A DNA stretch of 64,000 nt from CBFGRV01 sp965651265 (GTDB lineage: Bacteria; Bacteroidota; Rhodothermia; Rhodothermales; VXPQ01), in assembly GCA_965651265.1 (NCBI GenBank), contig CBFGRV010000002.1, forward strand, positions 62,001-126,000, read 5' to 3'. The stretch's first letter is position 1. Each line of letters opens with the position of its first letter. The notes beneath the pieces are model-generated. The model was not told the DNA's origin. It made no database searches and saw only the letters and a list, made by a program, of their open reading frames with translations. Both the position numbers and the translations under genes were made by a program. Of this stretch, positions 1 to 9,839 are shown one piece after another.

Positions 1-958
1 TCTGGTCCATGGCTGCCCTGGCGCCGCCGGTCACGCCTGCTGACAGGGTGCACCGTCCGTAGTTCAGACAGCTCAACGCGACGACGAGGCCCTTTCCCTC
101 CTTATGCAACAGGTTCTCGCGCGGGATTCGAACGTCCGTGAATCGGATGCGGCCCTGCCACGTCCCTCGAATGCCGGCCTTGCTGCGGTTCTTCTCGAAG
201 ATGTCGATCCCATCCATGTCGGGCGTACAGATGAGCGCCGTCACGCCCTCCCGCTCCTCACCGGTCTTCGGATCCTTGACGCGCTGCTTGGCCATCACCG
301 TGAAAAGCCCGCTCAGCGCCGCCGACGTGCTCCACTTCTTCTCGCCGTTGAGGATGTAGTACTGGCCGTCCTCCGATAACGTGCAAAAGGTCTCCTGCCC
401 TGCAGCGTCCGAACCAACGTTCGGCTCCGAAAGGCAAAACGCCGAGAGCTTCTCGCGTGCGACGATCGGTAGGTACTTGCTCTTTTGCTCATCCGTGCCG
501 AACAACATGATGGCCTTGCACCCGATCGATTGATGAGCAGATACCACCACCGCCGTCGAGCCGCAATACCGGCCGATGAGCTCCAGTACCCGGTTGTAGC
601 TCGTCACGCCCAGGCCCAGGCCGCCGTATTCTTTTGGGATGGTCATCCCGAGAACGCCCATCTCGAACAGGCGCTCGATGACCCACTCGGGTATGTACTG
701 CTCCTGATCGATGAGCACGGCCGGATGCTCATGGCGGAGGTAGGCTTCCAACTCCGCCATCAACCCATCGCAGCTTTCGCGCTCCTCCTTTGACGGCTCC
801 GGGTACGGAAAGATGAGGTCGCCTCTGAAACGGCCCCAGAACGTGTTCTTGATGAAACCCATCTGTGACGGCTCGGGGCCGATCATCGTCTCGATATCCT
901 CGAGCATCTTCTGATCGCGTGCCGAGACGTTCTTCAGACGCGAAAGGGGCGAAGCCAT
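1..958 (-). CDS. Acyl-CoA dehydrogenase, VLCAD/ACAD9-like (C-terminal part outside the window)
   Basis: From an ATG at 958 the minus strand stays open for 319 codons and runs off the left edge, so this is the N-terminal half of a larger flavoprotein. The family oxidises fatty acyl-CoA to enoyl-CoA with FAD and passes electrons to ETF. Visible hallmarks are IPKEYGGLG (about residues 107-115) and the flavin/substrate loop LSEPNVGSDA (about 176-185), followed by the middle beta domain (NGEKKW). The long N-terminal lead and the sequence style resemble very-long-chain or ACAD9-type enzymes rather than short-chain ones. The catalytic glutamate lies in the missing part. The gene is divergent from pyrF across a 222-bp gap. 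ETF-like partners sit at 42.6-44.3 kb. Family is confident; chain-length specificity is a guess. Confidence 0.9.
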   Translation of the reverse strand, partial: MASPLSRLKNVSARDQKMLEDIETMIGPEPSQMGFIKNTFWGRFRGDLIFPYPEPSKEERESCDGLMAELEAYLRHEHPAVLIDQEQYIPEWVIERLFEMGVLGMTIPKEYGGLGLGVTSYNRVLELIGRYCGSTAVVVSAHQSIGCKAIMLFGTDEQKSKYLPIVAREKLSAFCLSEPNVGSDAAGQETFCTLSEDGQYYILNGEKKWSTSAALSGLFTVMAKQRVKDPKTGEEREGVTALICTPDMDGIDIFEKNRSKAGIRGTWQGRIRFTDVRIPRENLLHKEGKGLVVALSCLNYGRCTLSAGVTGGARAAMDQ

Positions 959-1180
959 GTTGATTCTCCTATTGCGGGATGTGGTACAGATTCGGATGAG
1001 TCTCGGTATCAGCCCAGACGCTGGTACATTCAGCGTACAGGTGCTCATCAACAACCGCGCCGAAACTGATCTCGATGGTATGATGGCGTGAAAGCGCTTC
1101 CAGTTTCGTCGACGACGCTACTTCTGAGAAAATTCTACGGTGTGTCTCCTGTTTGAGTCTCGAGGCATCGATCTTCCGGT

Positions 1181-2014
1181 ATGGCTTCTACTTTCCTCGA
1201 CAAGCTCCAAAGCGCGCAGCAAGCACGCTCCTCGATGTTGTGCGTCGGACTCGATCCCGATCCGGAACGACTTCCGTCCCACCTCACCGGCGCACACGAT
1301 CTCACCGGCGCCGTGCTGGCGTTCAACTGGCAGATCATCGAGCAAACGCGCGGGGCCGCGTGTGCCTACAAGCTCAACCTTGCCTTCTATGAGGCCCTTG
1401 GCGCGGATGGATGGAGCGTGATCGAACGAACCCTCGAGCACATCCCCTCGGACGCCGTAACCATCGCCGACGGCAAGCGCGGCGACATCGGAAACTCGGC
1501 CCGCTTTTACGCGCGCGCGACCTTCGATCGGCTCGGTTTCGACGCCTGCACCGTTTCAGGCTATATGGGGCGCGATAGTATCGAACCCTTCCTGGAGTAC
1601 GAGGACCGAGGGGCGTTCCTGCTGATCCGAACGTCCAATCCCGGCGCACGTGACCTCCAGGAGGGCATGGTCGATGGCGAACCGCTCTATCTGCGCCTCG
1701 CGCGAATGGCGGCAGCGTGGAACGAGGGTCAGCCGGGCACACTGGGATTTGTCGTCGGTGCGACGGATGTCGACTCGCTCGCCCGGACCCGCCGCACCCT
1801 ACCAGAGATACCACTGCTCATACCGGGAGTCGGCGTCCAGGGGGGCGATATCTCCAGGATGATGGAAGCTATCGGACCGGGTGGCGCTCCGATCTTGATC
1901 AACAGCAGCCGGTCCATCATCTACGCATCGGATGGTCGGGACTTTGCAGAAGTGGCCGGACAGGCCGCTGAGGCGTTGAGGGCGCAGCTCGAGGCCGCAC
2001 GCGCCCGGGATTGA
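1181..2014 (+). CDS. pyrF: Orotidine 5'-phosphate decarboxylase, class 2
   Basis: Catalyses OMP to UMP plus CO2, the last step of de novo pyrimidine synthesis, in the cytoplasm. The 277-residue length and the motif DGKRGDIGNS (catalytic Lys about residue 99) fit the longer class 2 family, where the motif is usually D-A-K-R-G-D-I-G-N-T. The early CVGLDPDPERLP substrate loop and the late GVQGGD/NSSRSI phosphate-binding segments are also present. The ATG at 1181 places the conserved FLDKL start helix right at the N-terminus. No other pyrimidine gene is adjacent, so it is probably transcribed alone or with the following gene. Confidence 0.95.
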   Translation: MASTFLDKLQSAQQARSSMLCVGLDPDPERLPSHLTGAHDLTGAVLAFNWQIIEQTRGAACAYKLNLAFYEALGADGWSVIERTLEHIPSDAVTIADGKRGDIGNSARFYARATFDRLGFDACTVSGYMGRDSIEPFLEYEDRGAFLLIRTSNPGARDLQEGMVDGEPLYLRLARMAAAWNEGQPGTLGFVVGATDVDSLARTRRTLPEIPLLIPGVGVQGGDISRMMEAIGPGGAPILINSSRSIIYASDGRDFAEVAGQAAEALRAQLEAARARD

Positions 2015-2127
2015 CCGAATAGGGCCGCCGAGGTTATGCGAAAGGGGGATTCCGTGTCTTATAGATATGGATGTCCCGAGCATCGATCCTTTGTCATCGG
2101 GGATCGAGCAGCCACTTCGCCACATCG

Positions 2128-3537
2128 ATGCCGGCCACATACTACCACGGTTTTCCCGAATCGCTACTTAGAGTCGTCCTCCACGAGCCGGCCACGCCCG
2201 CCGTTCCGGAGGCCATGGTTCACGACATCTGGCAACACCAGCGTTTTCGCAACAACCGGCTTCAAACCGTCGGCGACGTACCGGTATCCATCATCGATCC
2301 CGGCCGGCTCAATTCCGACCAGGGGCCTGACTTCCTGAACGCGAAGCTCCGCCTGGGCTCGACCGTTTGGACAGGATCGGTGGAAATTCATGTCTCGTCA
2401 GGAATCTGGCTGGATCACGGACACGATCGCGACGAGCGATACAACAGCACGCTCCTTCACGTCGTGCTATACAACGACATCTGGACGGGCAAGCTGCGGC
2501 GCGCAGACGGTACGCTGCTTCCCGAGCTCGTCCTTTATCCATACATCGAGGCGCCGCTGCGGCAGCTCATCCAGTCCTTCTACGTTCGGCCGGACGATCG
2601 CCTACTGTGCGCTTCGGGATGGAATCGGGTGCGCACGAATGTCCGAGACACGTACCTCCTCGAGCTCTGTCAAGAGCGCATGGCCGGCAAGGCGCGCCGC
2701 TTTGGCGTACAGGCTGAAGATGCCAGTCGCTCCGCCACCCTGCTCGAGCAGGCCATCTACGAAGGCTTGTTTTCGGGCCTCGGGTATGCCAAAAACTCGG
2801 CGTCTATGCGCGTTCTGGCGACCATCTGTCCGCTCAACCGCGTGCGGTCCCTGAGTGAGCAGCGAGACGTGGAGGCCCTCTTCTTCGGAGCCGCCGGATT
2901 GCTCCCGCGGCCGGCTGACCTCCTGGACGCGGATCGCTCCACATCCGACTACGTCGTCGACCTTCGCGATCGGTTCGAGCGGATGAATCACCAATTCGGC
3001 ATCGAGCCGATGTCGCCCACAGCCTGGCGATTCTTTCGATTGCGGCCGGCAAACTTCCCGACATTGCGGATCGCGCAGGGAGCCGCCCTTTTCCGCCGGC
3101 CCGATGGGTTGCTGGCTCGATCGCCTCTGTCACGGCTTCGATCGGCCGTTCGCGATCAACATCCAGTCCGTGCCTTGCGTGCGCTCTTCGCGGTCGAACT
3201 GGATCCCTTCTGGCGCGATCATGTGCGCCTTGAGAAGAGGTCCGCCGCGCACACCACGAGTATTGGTAGATCTCGCATCGATGGGCTGATCGTGAATACG
3301 ATCTTACCGGCGCTGTTCGCCGCCAAAGAATTAAAGCCTGAGGAGTTGGCCGAGCTGCTGAGTCGCATTCCGGCGACCGACGATGAGGTCACCAGGCGCT
3401 TTGCCACTCTGGGAAGCCCTCCGGTCTCGGCGGCGCAGAGTCAGGCTTACCATCAACTCTTCACTACGCGGTGCGCCGAGGCGAGATGTCTCTCCTGCAC
3501 AATTGGGCGAGAGGTCCTGCGAACAGATGACGCCTGA
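2128..3537 (+). CDS. DUF2851 family protein
   Basis: A 469-residue protein of a family known mainly from Bacteroidota and of unknown function. Recognisable family blocks are WQHQRFRNNRL, the segment PGRLNSDQGPDFLNA, then VEIHVSSGIWLDHGHDRD and LLHVVLYND. The C-terminus has the paired cysteine block CAEARCLSCTIG. Clustered acidic and histidine residues (GPDF, EIH, HGHD) suggest a metal-dependent hydrolase or nuclease-like fold, but that is inference. I chose the ATG at 2128 because the family match starts with YYHGFPESLL. An in-frame ATG at 2071 would add 19 residues that look non-homologous. It lies 113 bp after pyrF on the same strand. Confidence 0.85.
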   Translation: MPATYYHGFPESLLRVVLHEPATPAVPEAMVHDIWQHQRFRNNRLQTVGDVPVSIIDPGRLNSDQGPDFLNAKLRLGSTVWTGSVEIHVSSGIWLDHGHDRDERYNSTLLHVVLYNDIWTGKLRRADGTLLPELVLYPYIEAPLRQLIQSFYVRPDDRLLCASGWNRVRTNVRDTYLLELCQERMAGKARRFGVQAEDASRSATLLEQAIYEGLFSGLGYAKNSASMRVLATICPLNRVRSLSEQRDVEALFFGAAGLLPRPADLLDADRSTSDYVVDLRDRFERMNHQFGIEPMSPTAWRFFRLRPANFPTLRIAQGAALFRRPDGLLARSPLSRLRSAVRDQHPVRALRALFAVELDPFWRDHVRLEKRSAAHTTSIGRSRIDGLIVNTILPALFAAKELKPEELAELLSRIPATDDEVTRRFATLGSPPVSAAQSQAYHQLFTTRCAEARCLSCTIGREVLRTDDA

Positions 3538-3649
3538 CGAGATGTGAGAATATCGGCGAGGTCGAGCCTATAACCGTCATTGCCGCTATCTTACGACGGC
3601 TTGCGACCTCGTCGCTGGTGCCGTTTCAAGCATCCAATCCAACGGTCTC

Positions 3650-3961
3650 GTGCTCATCCGCCTGGTACGAATGACGTTTCGACCGGAAGCCGTCGACACA
3701 TTTATCGGCGTCTTCGACGAATCGGCCCCACGGATCCGTGCATTTCCCGGATGCCTTCACCTCGAGCTGTGGCAGGATGTGTCCTATCCCAACATCCTCA
3801 CGACACTGAGTCACTGGAAAGATGATGCCGCGCTCGAGAAGTATCGGTCGAGCCAGTTGTTCAAGGCCACCTGGGCGCGAACCAAGCCTCTCTTCGCCGC
3901 ACGCCCGGAGGCCTTCAGCCACTACCTCGCGCGATCACACGACTCTCCTGGCAGCGCCTAG
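3650..3961 (+). CDS. Antibiotic biosynthesis monooxygenase (ABM) domain protein
   Basis: A 103-residue protein beginning at a GTG (GTG-CTC-ATC-CGC-CTG). The whole chain matches the dimeric alpha/beta ABM fold: RLVRMTFRPEAVDTF, then PGCLHLELWQD, then HWKDDAALEKYRSS, in the usual order. Members include quinone monooxygenases, haem-degrading enzymes and many small proteins of unknown role, and no catalytic residue assigns this one. Its stop codon TAG (3959-3961) overlaps the stop of the convergent lipoprotein gene through the palindrome CTAG. It lies 112 bp after the DUF2851 gene. Confidence 0.85.
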   Translation: MLIRLVRMTFRPEAVDTFIGVFDESAPRIRAFPGCLHLELWQDVSYPNILTTLSHWKDDAALEKYRSSQLFKATWARTKPLFAARPEAFSHYLARSHDSPGSA

Positions 3962-4605
3962 GCCCCGGCGCCCGCATCTGACTCTACGTCGGCATCCGAC
4001 TCGGCGTCGACCCCCGATGGATCCTCGTCGCCCGGGGCACCGGGCTGGACGTCGATTTCGCCGCCTGATCCCAATCCACGAACGATATTGGACAGGTCTG
4101 TGCGGCCTTGATCCTGCGCTACGCGAATATAATAGGGGGGAATGAGTGCGTACGGGCGTGTCGCATCCACGGCCTGGGCATCCTGCTGTGCCGGCGCGGC
4201 ATCGGCCGCCAGAATCTCTGAGGCAGCCCGCGCAAGGCTGGCCTTTTGATTACGTGCCGTACGTTGAGCAGCCAGAATGGCCCCGTGCACCCGGTGAAGG
4301 TGTCGGTACGTGGAACCGGGCGATAATTGCTCGACAATCTCTCGTTGCTCCTCCAGAAAGACCTGATGCCCATCCAACATCAGCGAATAGTTCTCATAAA
4401 CGCGAGCCAGCTCGGGATGGGTGGCTGCCGCCTGCTCGATGGCGGCCAGTTCGCCTCTCGATCGGGCAAGGTCATTGTCAAATTGCTGCACGAGCCGCAC
4501 GATCTCGTCGTACAAGGCTTGCTCCGACCCATACCCACCGTATGTTCGACATCCTGTAATGAACACGGCTGCAACGAGCAGCACGCCCAACGTCGTCAGT
4601 CTCAT
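3958..4605 (-). CDS. Predicted lipoprotein with coiled-coil segment and acidic tail
   Basis: No family recognised. From the ATG at 4605 the protein has 215 residues with a classic lipoprotein signal peptide (MRLTTLGVLLVAAVFITGC), so it should be lipid-anchored outside the cytoplasmic membrane. The middle is helical and charged (EIVRLVQQFDNDLARSRGEL) and probably coiled-coil. The end is a low-complexity Asp/Glu/Ser/Ala tail. A longer frame begins at 4662 but would put 19 charged residues before the signal peptide and overlap glgC, so I prefer 4605. It is 40 bp downstream of glgC on the same strand and may share its transcript. Confidence 0.75.
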   Translation of the reverse strand: MRLTTLGVLLVAAVFITGCRTYGGYGSEQALYDEIVRLVQQFDNDLARSRGELAAIEQAAATHPELARVYENYSLMLDGHQVFLEEQREIVEQLSPGSTYRHLHRVHGAILAAQRTARNQKASLARAASEILAADAAPAQQDAQAVDATRPYALIPPYYIRVAQDQGRTDLSNIVRGLGSGGEIDVQPGAPGDEDPSGVDAESDADVESDAGAGA

Positions 4606-4645
4606 GAAACTGGATAACCTTTTGCTACTGAAATCCCGGCAGAAT

Positions 4646-5914
4646 CTAAATAACCGTGTCATCAGGAATGCGAGCGTTCTTTGGAATTACGACGATTCCA
4701 TCGCGAATACAGAAATTTTCACCATCGCCCTCCATGACGTTGTCGCGATTCTTGATGATGCAGCGCTTACCGATGCTCACGTTCCGGTCGACAATGGCAC
4801 CCTCGATATATGAGTCCTCATCTACACCTGGCCGATCAGGCCCCTCCACGGGATCGCGAAGGCCTGGATCGTGCCACGGATAGTAGTCCGCTCCCATGAA
4901 GACCGTGTTCTTGATCGTCGTGTTGTTGCCGATGAATGAGCGGATGCCGATCACGGAATTGGAGATCTGACTGTTGATGATGACGCTCGCCTCCCCGACG
5001 AGCGACTCCTGCAGATACGAGCTCACGATCTTCGCCGGTGGTAAGATCCGCGCGTTCGTGTAGAGGGGCGAGGTTGGATTGTAGATGTCGTACTCAGGAA
5101 AACGCTGGGCCAGCATGAGGTTGGCCTCAAAAAACGAGCGGATCGTTCCCACGTCACTCCAGTAGCCCTCGAACGGATAGCTCAGCACGCGCCGCGTCTT
5201 GATGGCCTTCGGGATGATTTCCTTTCCGAAGTCATGCTCTGTCGGGCTTGCCTCGAGCAGTTCCTGGAGCAGCCCCCGGTTGAATATGTACATACCCATC
5301 GACGCGAGGTACGTCCTGCCTTGCTGCTCCATGGCCTCACTCACCGGGCTCTCCTTGCCGGCGAGGTCGTCCTGCGAGGGTTTCTCATAAAACTCCGTGA
5401 CCACGCCGTCGTCGTCCGTCTTGAGGATGCCGAATGCAGATGCTTCATCGGCCCGCACGGGAATGGTGGCGAGGGTGATCTCGGCGTCCTTCTCCTCGTG
5501 ATACCTCAGGAGCTGCCGGTAATCCATGGTGTAGAGCTGGTCACCGGAGAGGATGAGAACGTGGGAATGGCGGTATGGAGTCAGATGGGGCATCGAGCGT
5601 CGAACCGCGTCCGCGGTCCCCTGAAACCAGTCCTTCGACTTCATGGTCTGCTCGGCCGCGATGATCGTCACGAAGCCCTCCCTGAAGCGATCGAACTGGT
5701 AGGTGCGGGCGATGTGGCGATTCAAACTCGCGGAGTTGTACTGCGTCAACACGAAGATCCGGTTAATGCTCGAATTGATGCAGTTTGAGACGGGAATGTC
5801 GATGAGTCGATACTTGCCGCCCAGGGGCACGGCCGGCTTCGATCGGTGCCTCGTCAGTGGGTAGAGTCTCGTACCGGCTCCTCCTCCAAGAATTACGGCC
5901 AGTAGATTGTCCAT
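4646..5914 (-). CDS. glgC: Glucose-1-phosphate adenylyltransferase (ADP-glucose pyrophosphorylase)
   Basis: Makes ADP-glucose from ATP and glucose-1-phosphate, the committed step of bacterial glycogen synthesis. The 422-residue chain has the N-terminal nucleotidyltransferase signature AVILGGGAGTRLYPLT followed by KPAVPLGGKYRLIDIPVSN. Next come the catalytic-domain blocks (SGDQLYTMDY, GTADAVR) and a C-terminal left-handed beta-helix (ISNSVIGIRSFIG, VDRNVSIGKRCIIKN). Overall it resembles the cyanobacterial/plant-type branch. The gene is divergent from the DUF4175 gene across 172 bp. The only starch-synthase-like gene in the window (10 kb) appears to lack the second half and the substrate lysine, so glycogen synthase itself must be elsewhere if present. 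Confidence 0.95.
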   Translation of the reverse strand: MDNLLAVILGGGAGTRLYPLTRHRSKPAVPLGGKYRLIDIPVSNCINSSINRIFVLTQYNSASLNRHIARTYQFDRFREGFVTIIAAEQTMKSKDWFQGTADAVRRSMPHLTPYRHSHVLILSGDQLYTMDYRQLLRYHEEKDAEITLATIPVRADEASAFGILKTDDDGVVTEFYEKPSQDDLAGKESPVSEAMEQQGRTYLASMGMYIFNRGLLQELLEASPTEHDFGKEIIPKAIKTRRVLSYPFEGYWSDVGTIRSFFEANLMLAQRFPEYDIYNPTSPLYTNARILPPAKIVSSYLQESLVGEASVIINSQISNSVIGIRSFIGNNTTIKNTVFMGADYYPWHDPGLRDPVEGPDRPGVDEDSYIEGAIVDRNVSIGKRCIIKNRDNVMEGDGENFCIRDGIVVIPKNARIPDDTVI

Positions 5915-6086
5915 GCCGTACCAGGGTGGTTTCCCTTCGATGTCAGGTGGATCTTAGTACGTCGTGAAGGTAAGCAGCGGCTAAAGTACTAACGCATCTC
6001 AATTGTATCGAATATCGAATAGCCGCCGGAGAAACACGCGGGGATGGATCAGGTAAATTCAATCCGGCACCTCTCCCCCCTTTCCG

Positions 6087-9000
6087 ATGAGCGAGCAGTC
6101 CCTTCAGTTACTCAGCCGCATTCGTGACCGTGTCGCTCAGGCTGCACGGCGGATGACCATGGCCGACCTGCTCTTCGGCCTGGCGGTGACCGCGGGCGTC
6201 GGGGCTGCCGTCTGGGCCTTGTCCGCAGCCGTCGAGGCGGGGTTTTGGCTACAGACCGGTCCACGCACCGCCCTGTTCTGGATCGTGACGGCCATCTGCG
6301 CGGGGCTTTTCGGATACTTCATCTGTATCCCGGTGCTGCGATTGCTTGGGATACTTCCGGGCCCGTCGACCCGAAGCATTGCCGTTCAGATCAGCGAGCG
6401 TCAGCCGGAGCTCGGAGATCGCCTCATCAACCTGCTCGACCTTTCGGAGGGGCGTCGAAGCGATGCGCCCGAATCGCTTGTGGATGGCGCCGTACAGATG
6501 CTCGGCCGCGAGGTTGAACCAGTCCCCTTCGAAGCCGCCGAAGACTTCGCGCGGGCCCGTCGAGCCGCGCGCATTGCCGCTTTCCCCATTCTGGCCATCA
6601 TCGTGTTCTTGACCGCAGCACCGGGTGCCTTCATGGGGGCATCGAAGCGTCTACTCTCCCCCGGTGTGCACTATGACCGGCCGGCGCCGTTCTCGCTCGT
6701 TGTGGAGCCTGGCTCGATCGAGCTGGCGCGAGGCGCGAGCATGGCCATCCGCGTTCGCCCCGAGGGAGCATCCCACCCCCGATCCATCACCCTCTCCATC
6801 AATAATCTGGATGAGGAGCTGGTCGAGGAGGTACATATCAGCGCTGACTCGAACGGCGTCTTTCGACACGAGATCGCCAACGTCAGGAAGTCGTTCCGCT
6901 ACCGGGTAGCCGCGTCCCCGGTAACATCGCCCTGGTTTGTGACGACGGTAACGGAGCACCCTCTCGTTCGCAATCTGCAGGTGACGGTGCAGTATCCGGC
7001 GTACACCGGAATTCCCCCGCAGAAACTCGATGCGAACGTGGGCGACGTCTCAGGCCTTCCCGGATCGAAGGCCCAACTCGAGGTCGTGCTCGGCGGCTCA
7101 AAAGCGGCTACCGCCCGTATCGAGTTTGACGAAGCCGAACCCCGACCGCTCGAAATCCTGGATGGACGGGCGACCGGCAGCTTCACCATCGAGCGGCCGG
7201 ACCGCTATCGGATCGTGATCGAGAACGATCGTGGGGTACAGAATCGAGATCCCATCAGCTACTCGATAGGCGTTGTCTCCGACGCGTCACCTGCCATCGT
7301 TTTGCTTCGGCCTGAGGCGGACGCGACACTGACGGAGACCCTGACGGTCGATTTGCTGGCGCGCATCAGCGACGACTACGGGTTCCGGGATCTGACCCTG
7401 CACTATCGTCTGGCGGAAAGCCGCTTCGGCGAACCGTCGGAGACCTTCCAGTCGCTCTCCATCCCCCTTTCAGCTCCGCGGCAGCTCGATCAGGACGTCG
7501 ATTTTCAGTGGGCCATCACGCGAATGACGGATCTCGACCTGGTGCCGGGTGACGTCGTCGAATACTTCCTGCGTGTTCGGGATAACGATTCCTATGCGGG
7601 ATTCAAGGCCGCAGAAACGGAACTACACCGTCTCCGCCTCCCTTCGCTTGCCGAACAATACGAACAACTCCGCAATGAGCAGGACGGCGTGACCGCCGAG
7701 ATGGAGAATGTTGCGGAGATGGCCCGCCAGATCGACCAGCAATTTCAGCAGCTGCGCGACGAAATCCGCCGAAAGCAATCGGCTGACTGGGAGGATGAGC
7801 GGCAGATCGAACAGCTTCAGCAGCAGCAGCAGCGTCTGGAACAGCACGTCGACGAGATCTCTCGCCAGGTCGAGTCCATGAACGACTCGGCGCAACAGAA
7901 CAATCTGCTCAGTGAAGAAACCCTCCAGATGTACGAGCAGATGCAGAAAGTCATCGAGGAGATCAATTCGCCCGAGCTGATGGAGGCGCTCAGGCAGCTG
8001 CAGGAGGCCGTCGAGCAATTGAACCTGTCTCAGATGCAGCAGGCGCTGGAGAACATCGAGTTCAACGAGCAGCAATACCGGGACCGACTGGAACGCGCCC
8101 TCGAGCTATTCAAGAACCTCCGGGCACAGCAAGCCCTGGAGGAAGCCGCCCGCCGTGCGGAGGAGCTCGCCAAGCAGCAGGAGCGCCTGGCGGAGGCCAC
8201 ATCGGCGTTGATGGATGAGGAGGAAACGGAATCCGACGAGACCACGCCGGATGATGAAAAGCAGGCACGGGATGAGCAAACCGACAGCGATCGGGATGCG
8301 TCCGGCAAGGAGGACGACACCGATCCCGTTGAAGGCGATGAGCGGAATGGCGAGCAGGGCGATGAGGCAAACTCCGAACAGCGCGGCGAGCAGAACTCGC
8401 GGCAGAGCGATGAGCAAGACACCGACAGCGTGAACGACGCTAACCGGCAAAGAAGCAGCGACTCGCCCTCACAGGAGGAGTTGGCTCGGCAGCAGGAGCT
8501 CTCACGGCAGGAAATGGAGCAGCTCGAACAGCTTCTCGAGGAGCTGCGGCAGCAGATGGATCAACTCCAGCGCAGCCCGAAGGAGGAAATGAACCGGCTG
8601 AACGAGTCGGTTCGTCAGCAGCAGCTACCGCAGCAGATGCAGGAAAATGCCGAGCAACTCCGCCAGAATCAGCTTCAGGATGCACAGTCGGGCCAACAGC
8701 AGATGCAACAGCAGCTCCAGCAGTTGCAACAACAGCTCAGTCAGATGCAATCCGGTATGCAGGGGATGCAGATGGAGATGAACCTTGCCGGGCTGCGACG
8801 ATCGTTGAGCGACATCCTGACCCTCTCGAAACAGCAGGAGGACCTGCGGCTCGCCATTCGAAACAATGTCTCGGAGGCGCCCTCCCTTCGTGAGGACACC
8901 CGGCGACAGGTGGAACTCTCCGAGGGTTTCAGCACGGTGGTCGATACGTTGCAGAAGTTAGCCGCGAACATCCCCCAGATGAGCCGGGAAGTTCAGCGTC

Positions 9001-9731
9001 GGGCGGGGATGGCACTGCGCGAGATGAGCGAGGCAACGGAGTCGATGACCGGACGAGCCGTGGCCAAGGCAGCCGGGCATCAGAAGGCATCCATGATGCA
9101 TTTGAACGAGCTGGCTCTCCTGCTTTCCGAGGTGATGAACCAGCTCATGAACTCGTCCGGTGGCGGCGGCGGGGGAAGTCTCCAGCAGCTCATCCAACAG
9201 ATGCAGCAAACCGCTGCGCAACAGCAGCAGCTGAATCAGGAAATCCAACAGTTCCTGAACGAGATGCAGGGTAACCGCCTCAGCATCGATGCTCAGCAGC
9301 GCCTCCAGCAGATGGCTGCTCAGCAGCGGGCGATCAAGCAGCAGCTCGATGAAATGCGCCGAAATCCCGAGGCCAGAGGAAATCTGCTGGGCGACCTGGA
9401 GAGAATCGCCGAGCAGATGGAAGAAACGATCGGCGAGCTCGAGCGCCAGCACCTGCATCCGCGGATGATCGAGCGTCAACAGCAGATCCTTCAGCGGCTC
9501 CTGGATGCCCAGCGCTCCATCCACCAGCGGGGTCAGGAGGATCGTCGCGAAGCACAGGAGGGCCGCGACATTCTGCGCGAAGGGCCCGACCGGCTTCCGC
9601 CGGAAGAGGCGGTTGAAAAGCTACGGCGCGATCTCATCCGCGCACTCGAAAGCGGATACGCGCCCGACTACGAGGAGTTGATCAAGCGCTACTTCGAACT
9701 ACTTCAACGGCAACGTTCAGAGAGCGAGTAA
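6087..9731 (+). CDS. Very large Gln-rich membrane protein, DUF4175-like
   Basis: A 1214-residue protein. Two hydrophobic segments lie near the N-terminus (about 27-48 and 61-88) and a third at about 161-180. After that come several beta-rich, Ig-like stretches (about 190-510) that would lie outside the membrane. From about residue 520 to the end the chain is almost entirely Gln/Glu/Arg-rich helix, with an acidic linker near 705-790 and a run of six glycines around 1027. This order matches DUF4175-type proteins, known from Alphaproteobacteria and Bacteroidota, whose function is not established. A structural or scaffold role in the envelope is inference. The CAG-rich coding produces long Leu-rich frames on the other strand, which are not genes. 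Confidence 0.75.
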   Translation: MSEQSLQLLSRIRDRVAQAARRMTMADLLFGLAVTAGVGAAVWALSAAVEAGFWLQTGPRTALFWIVTAICAGLFGYFICIPVLRLLGILPGPSTRSIAVQISERQPELGDRLINLLDLSEGRRSDAPESLVDGAVQMLGREVEPVPFEAAEDFARARRAARIAAFPILAIIVFLTAAPGAFMGASKRLLSPGVHYDRPAPFSLVVEPGSIELARGASMAIRVRPEGASHPRSITLSINNLDEELVEEVHISADSNGVFRHEIANVRKSFRYRVAASPVTSPWFVTTVTEHPLVRNLQVTVQYPAYTGIPPQKLDANVGDVSGLPGSKAQLEVVLGGSKAATARIEFDEAEPRPLEILDGRATGSFTIERPDRYRIVIENDRGVQNRDPISYSIGVVSDASPAIVLLRPEADATLTETLTVDLLARISDDYGFRDLTLHYRLAESRFGEPSETFQSLSIPLSAPRQLDQDVDFQWAITRMTDLDLVPGDVVEYFLRVRDNDSYAGFKAAETELHRLRLPSLAEQYEQLRNEQDGVTAEMENVAEMARQIDQQFQQLRDEIRRKQSADWEDERQIEQLQQQQQRLEQHVDEISRQVESMNDSAQQNNLLSEETLQMYEQMQKVIEEINSPELMEALRQLQEAVEQLNLSQMQQALENIEFNEQQYRDRLERALELFKNLRAQQALEEAARRAEELAKQQERLAEATSALMDEEETESDETTPDDEKQARDEQTDSDRDASGKEDDTDPVEGDERNGEQGDEANSEQRGEQNSRQSDEQDTDSVNDANRQRSSDSPSQEELARQQELSRQEMEQLEQLLEELRQQMDQLQRSPKEEMNRLNESVRQQQLPQQMQENAEQLRQNQLQDAQSGQQQMQQQLQQLQQQLSQMQSGMQGMQMEMNLAGLRRSLSDILTLSKQQEDLRLAIRNNVSEAPSLREDTRRQVELSEGFSTVVDTLQKLAANIPQMSREVQRRAGMALREMSEATESMTGRAVAKAAGHQKASMMHLNELALLLSEVMNQLMNSSGGGGGGSLQQLIQQMQQTAAQQQQLNQEIQQFLNEMQGNRLSIDAQQRLQQMAAQQRAIKQQLDEMRRNPEARGNLLGDLERIAEQMEETIGELERQHLHPRMIERQQQILQRLLDAQRSIHQRGQEDRREAQEGRDILREGPDRLPPEEAVEKLRRDLIRALESGYAPDYEELIKRYFELLQRQRSESE

Positions 9732-9810
9732 TCGAGACCGACGAGCCGGGGTTCGCGATGATTTTCTAGTCTCTCCCTCGCACGGTTGAAGGGCCGGCGG
9801 CGTCCTCCAA

Positions 9811-9839
9811 TTGGATATATGCCCAAAATTTGCTAAATT
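9811..9839 (+). promoter_or_regulatory. Candidate promoter in the 294-bp gap before the starch-synthase domain gene
   Basis: Within the gene-free stretch 9732-10025, TTGGAT (9811-9816) and TAAATT (9834-9839) are separated by exactly 17 bp in a locally AT-rich patch. That resembles a sigma-70-type promoter. It would give a leader of about 180 nt before the ATG at 10026. The match is only partial and I see no hairpin or riboswitch-like fold in the rest of the gap. Confidence 0.3.

Noticed and set aside
7623..8075. Leucine-rich minus-strand frame that could look like a membrane or LRR protein
   Set aside because: It arises from Gln codons (CAG) of the DUF4175 gene read backwards as Leu codons (CTG).
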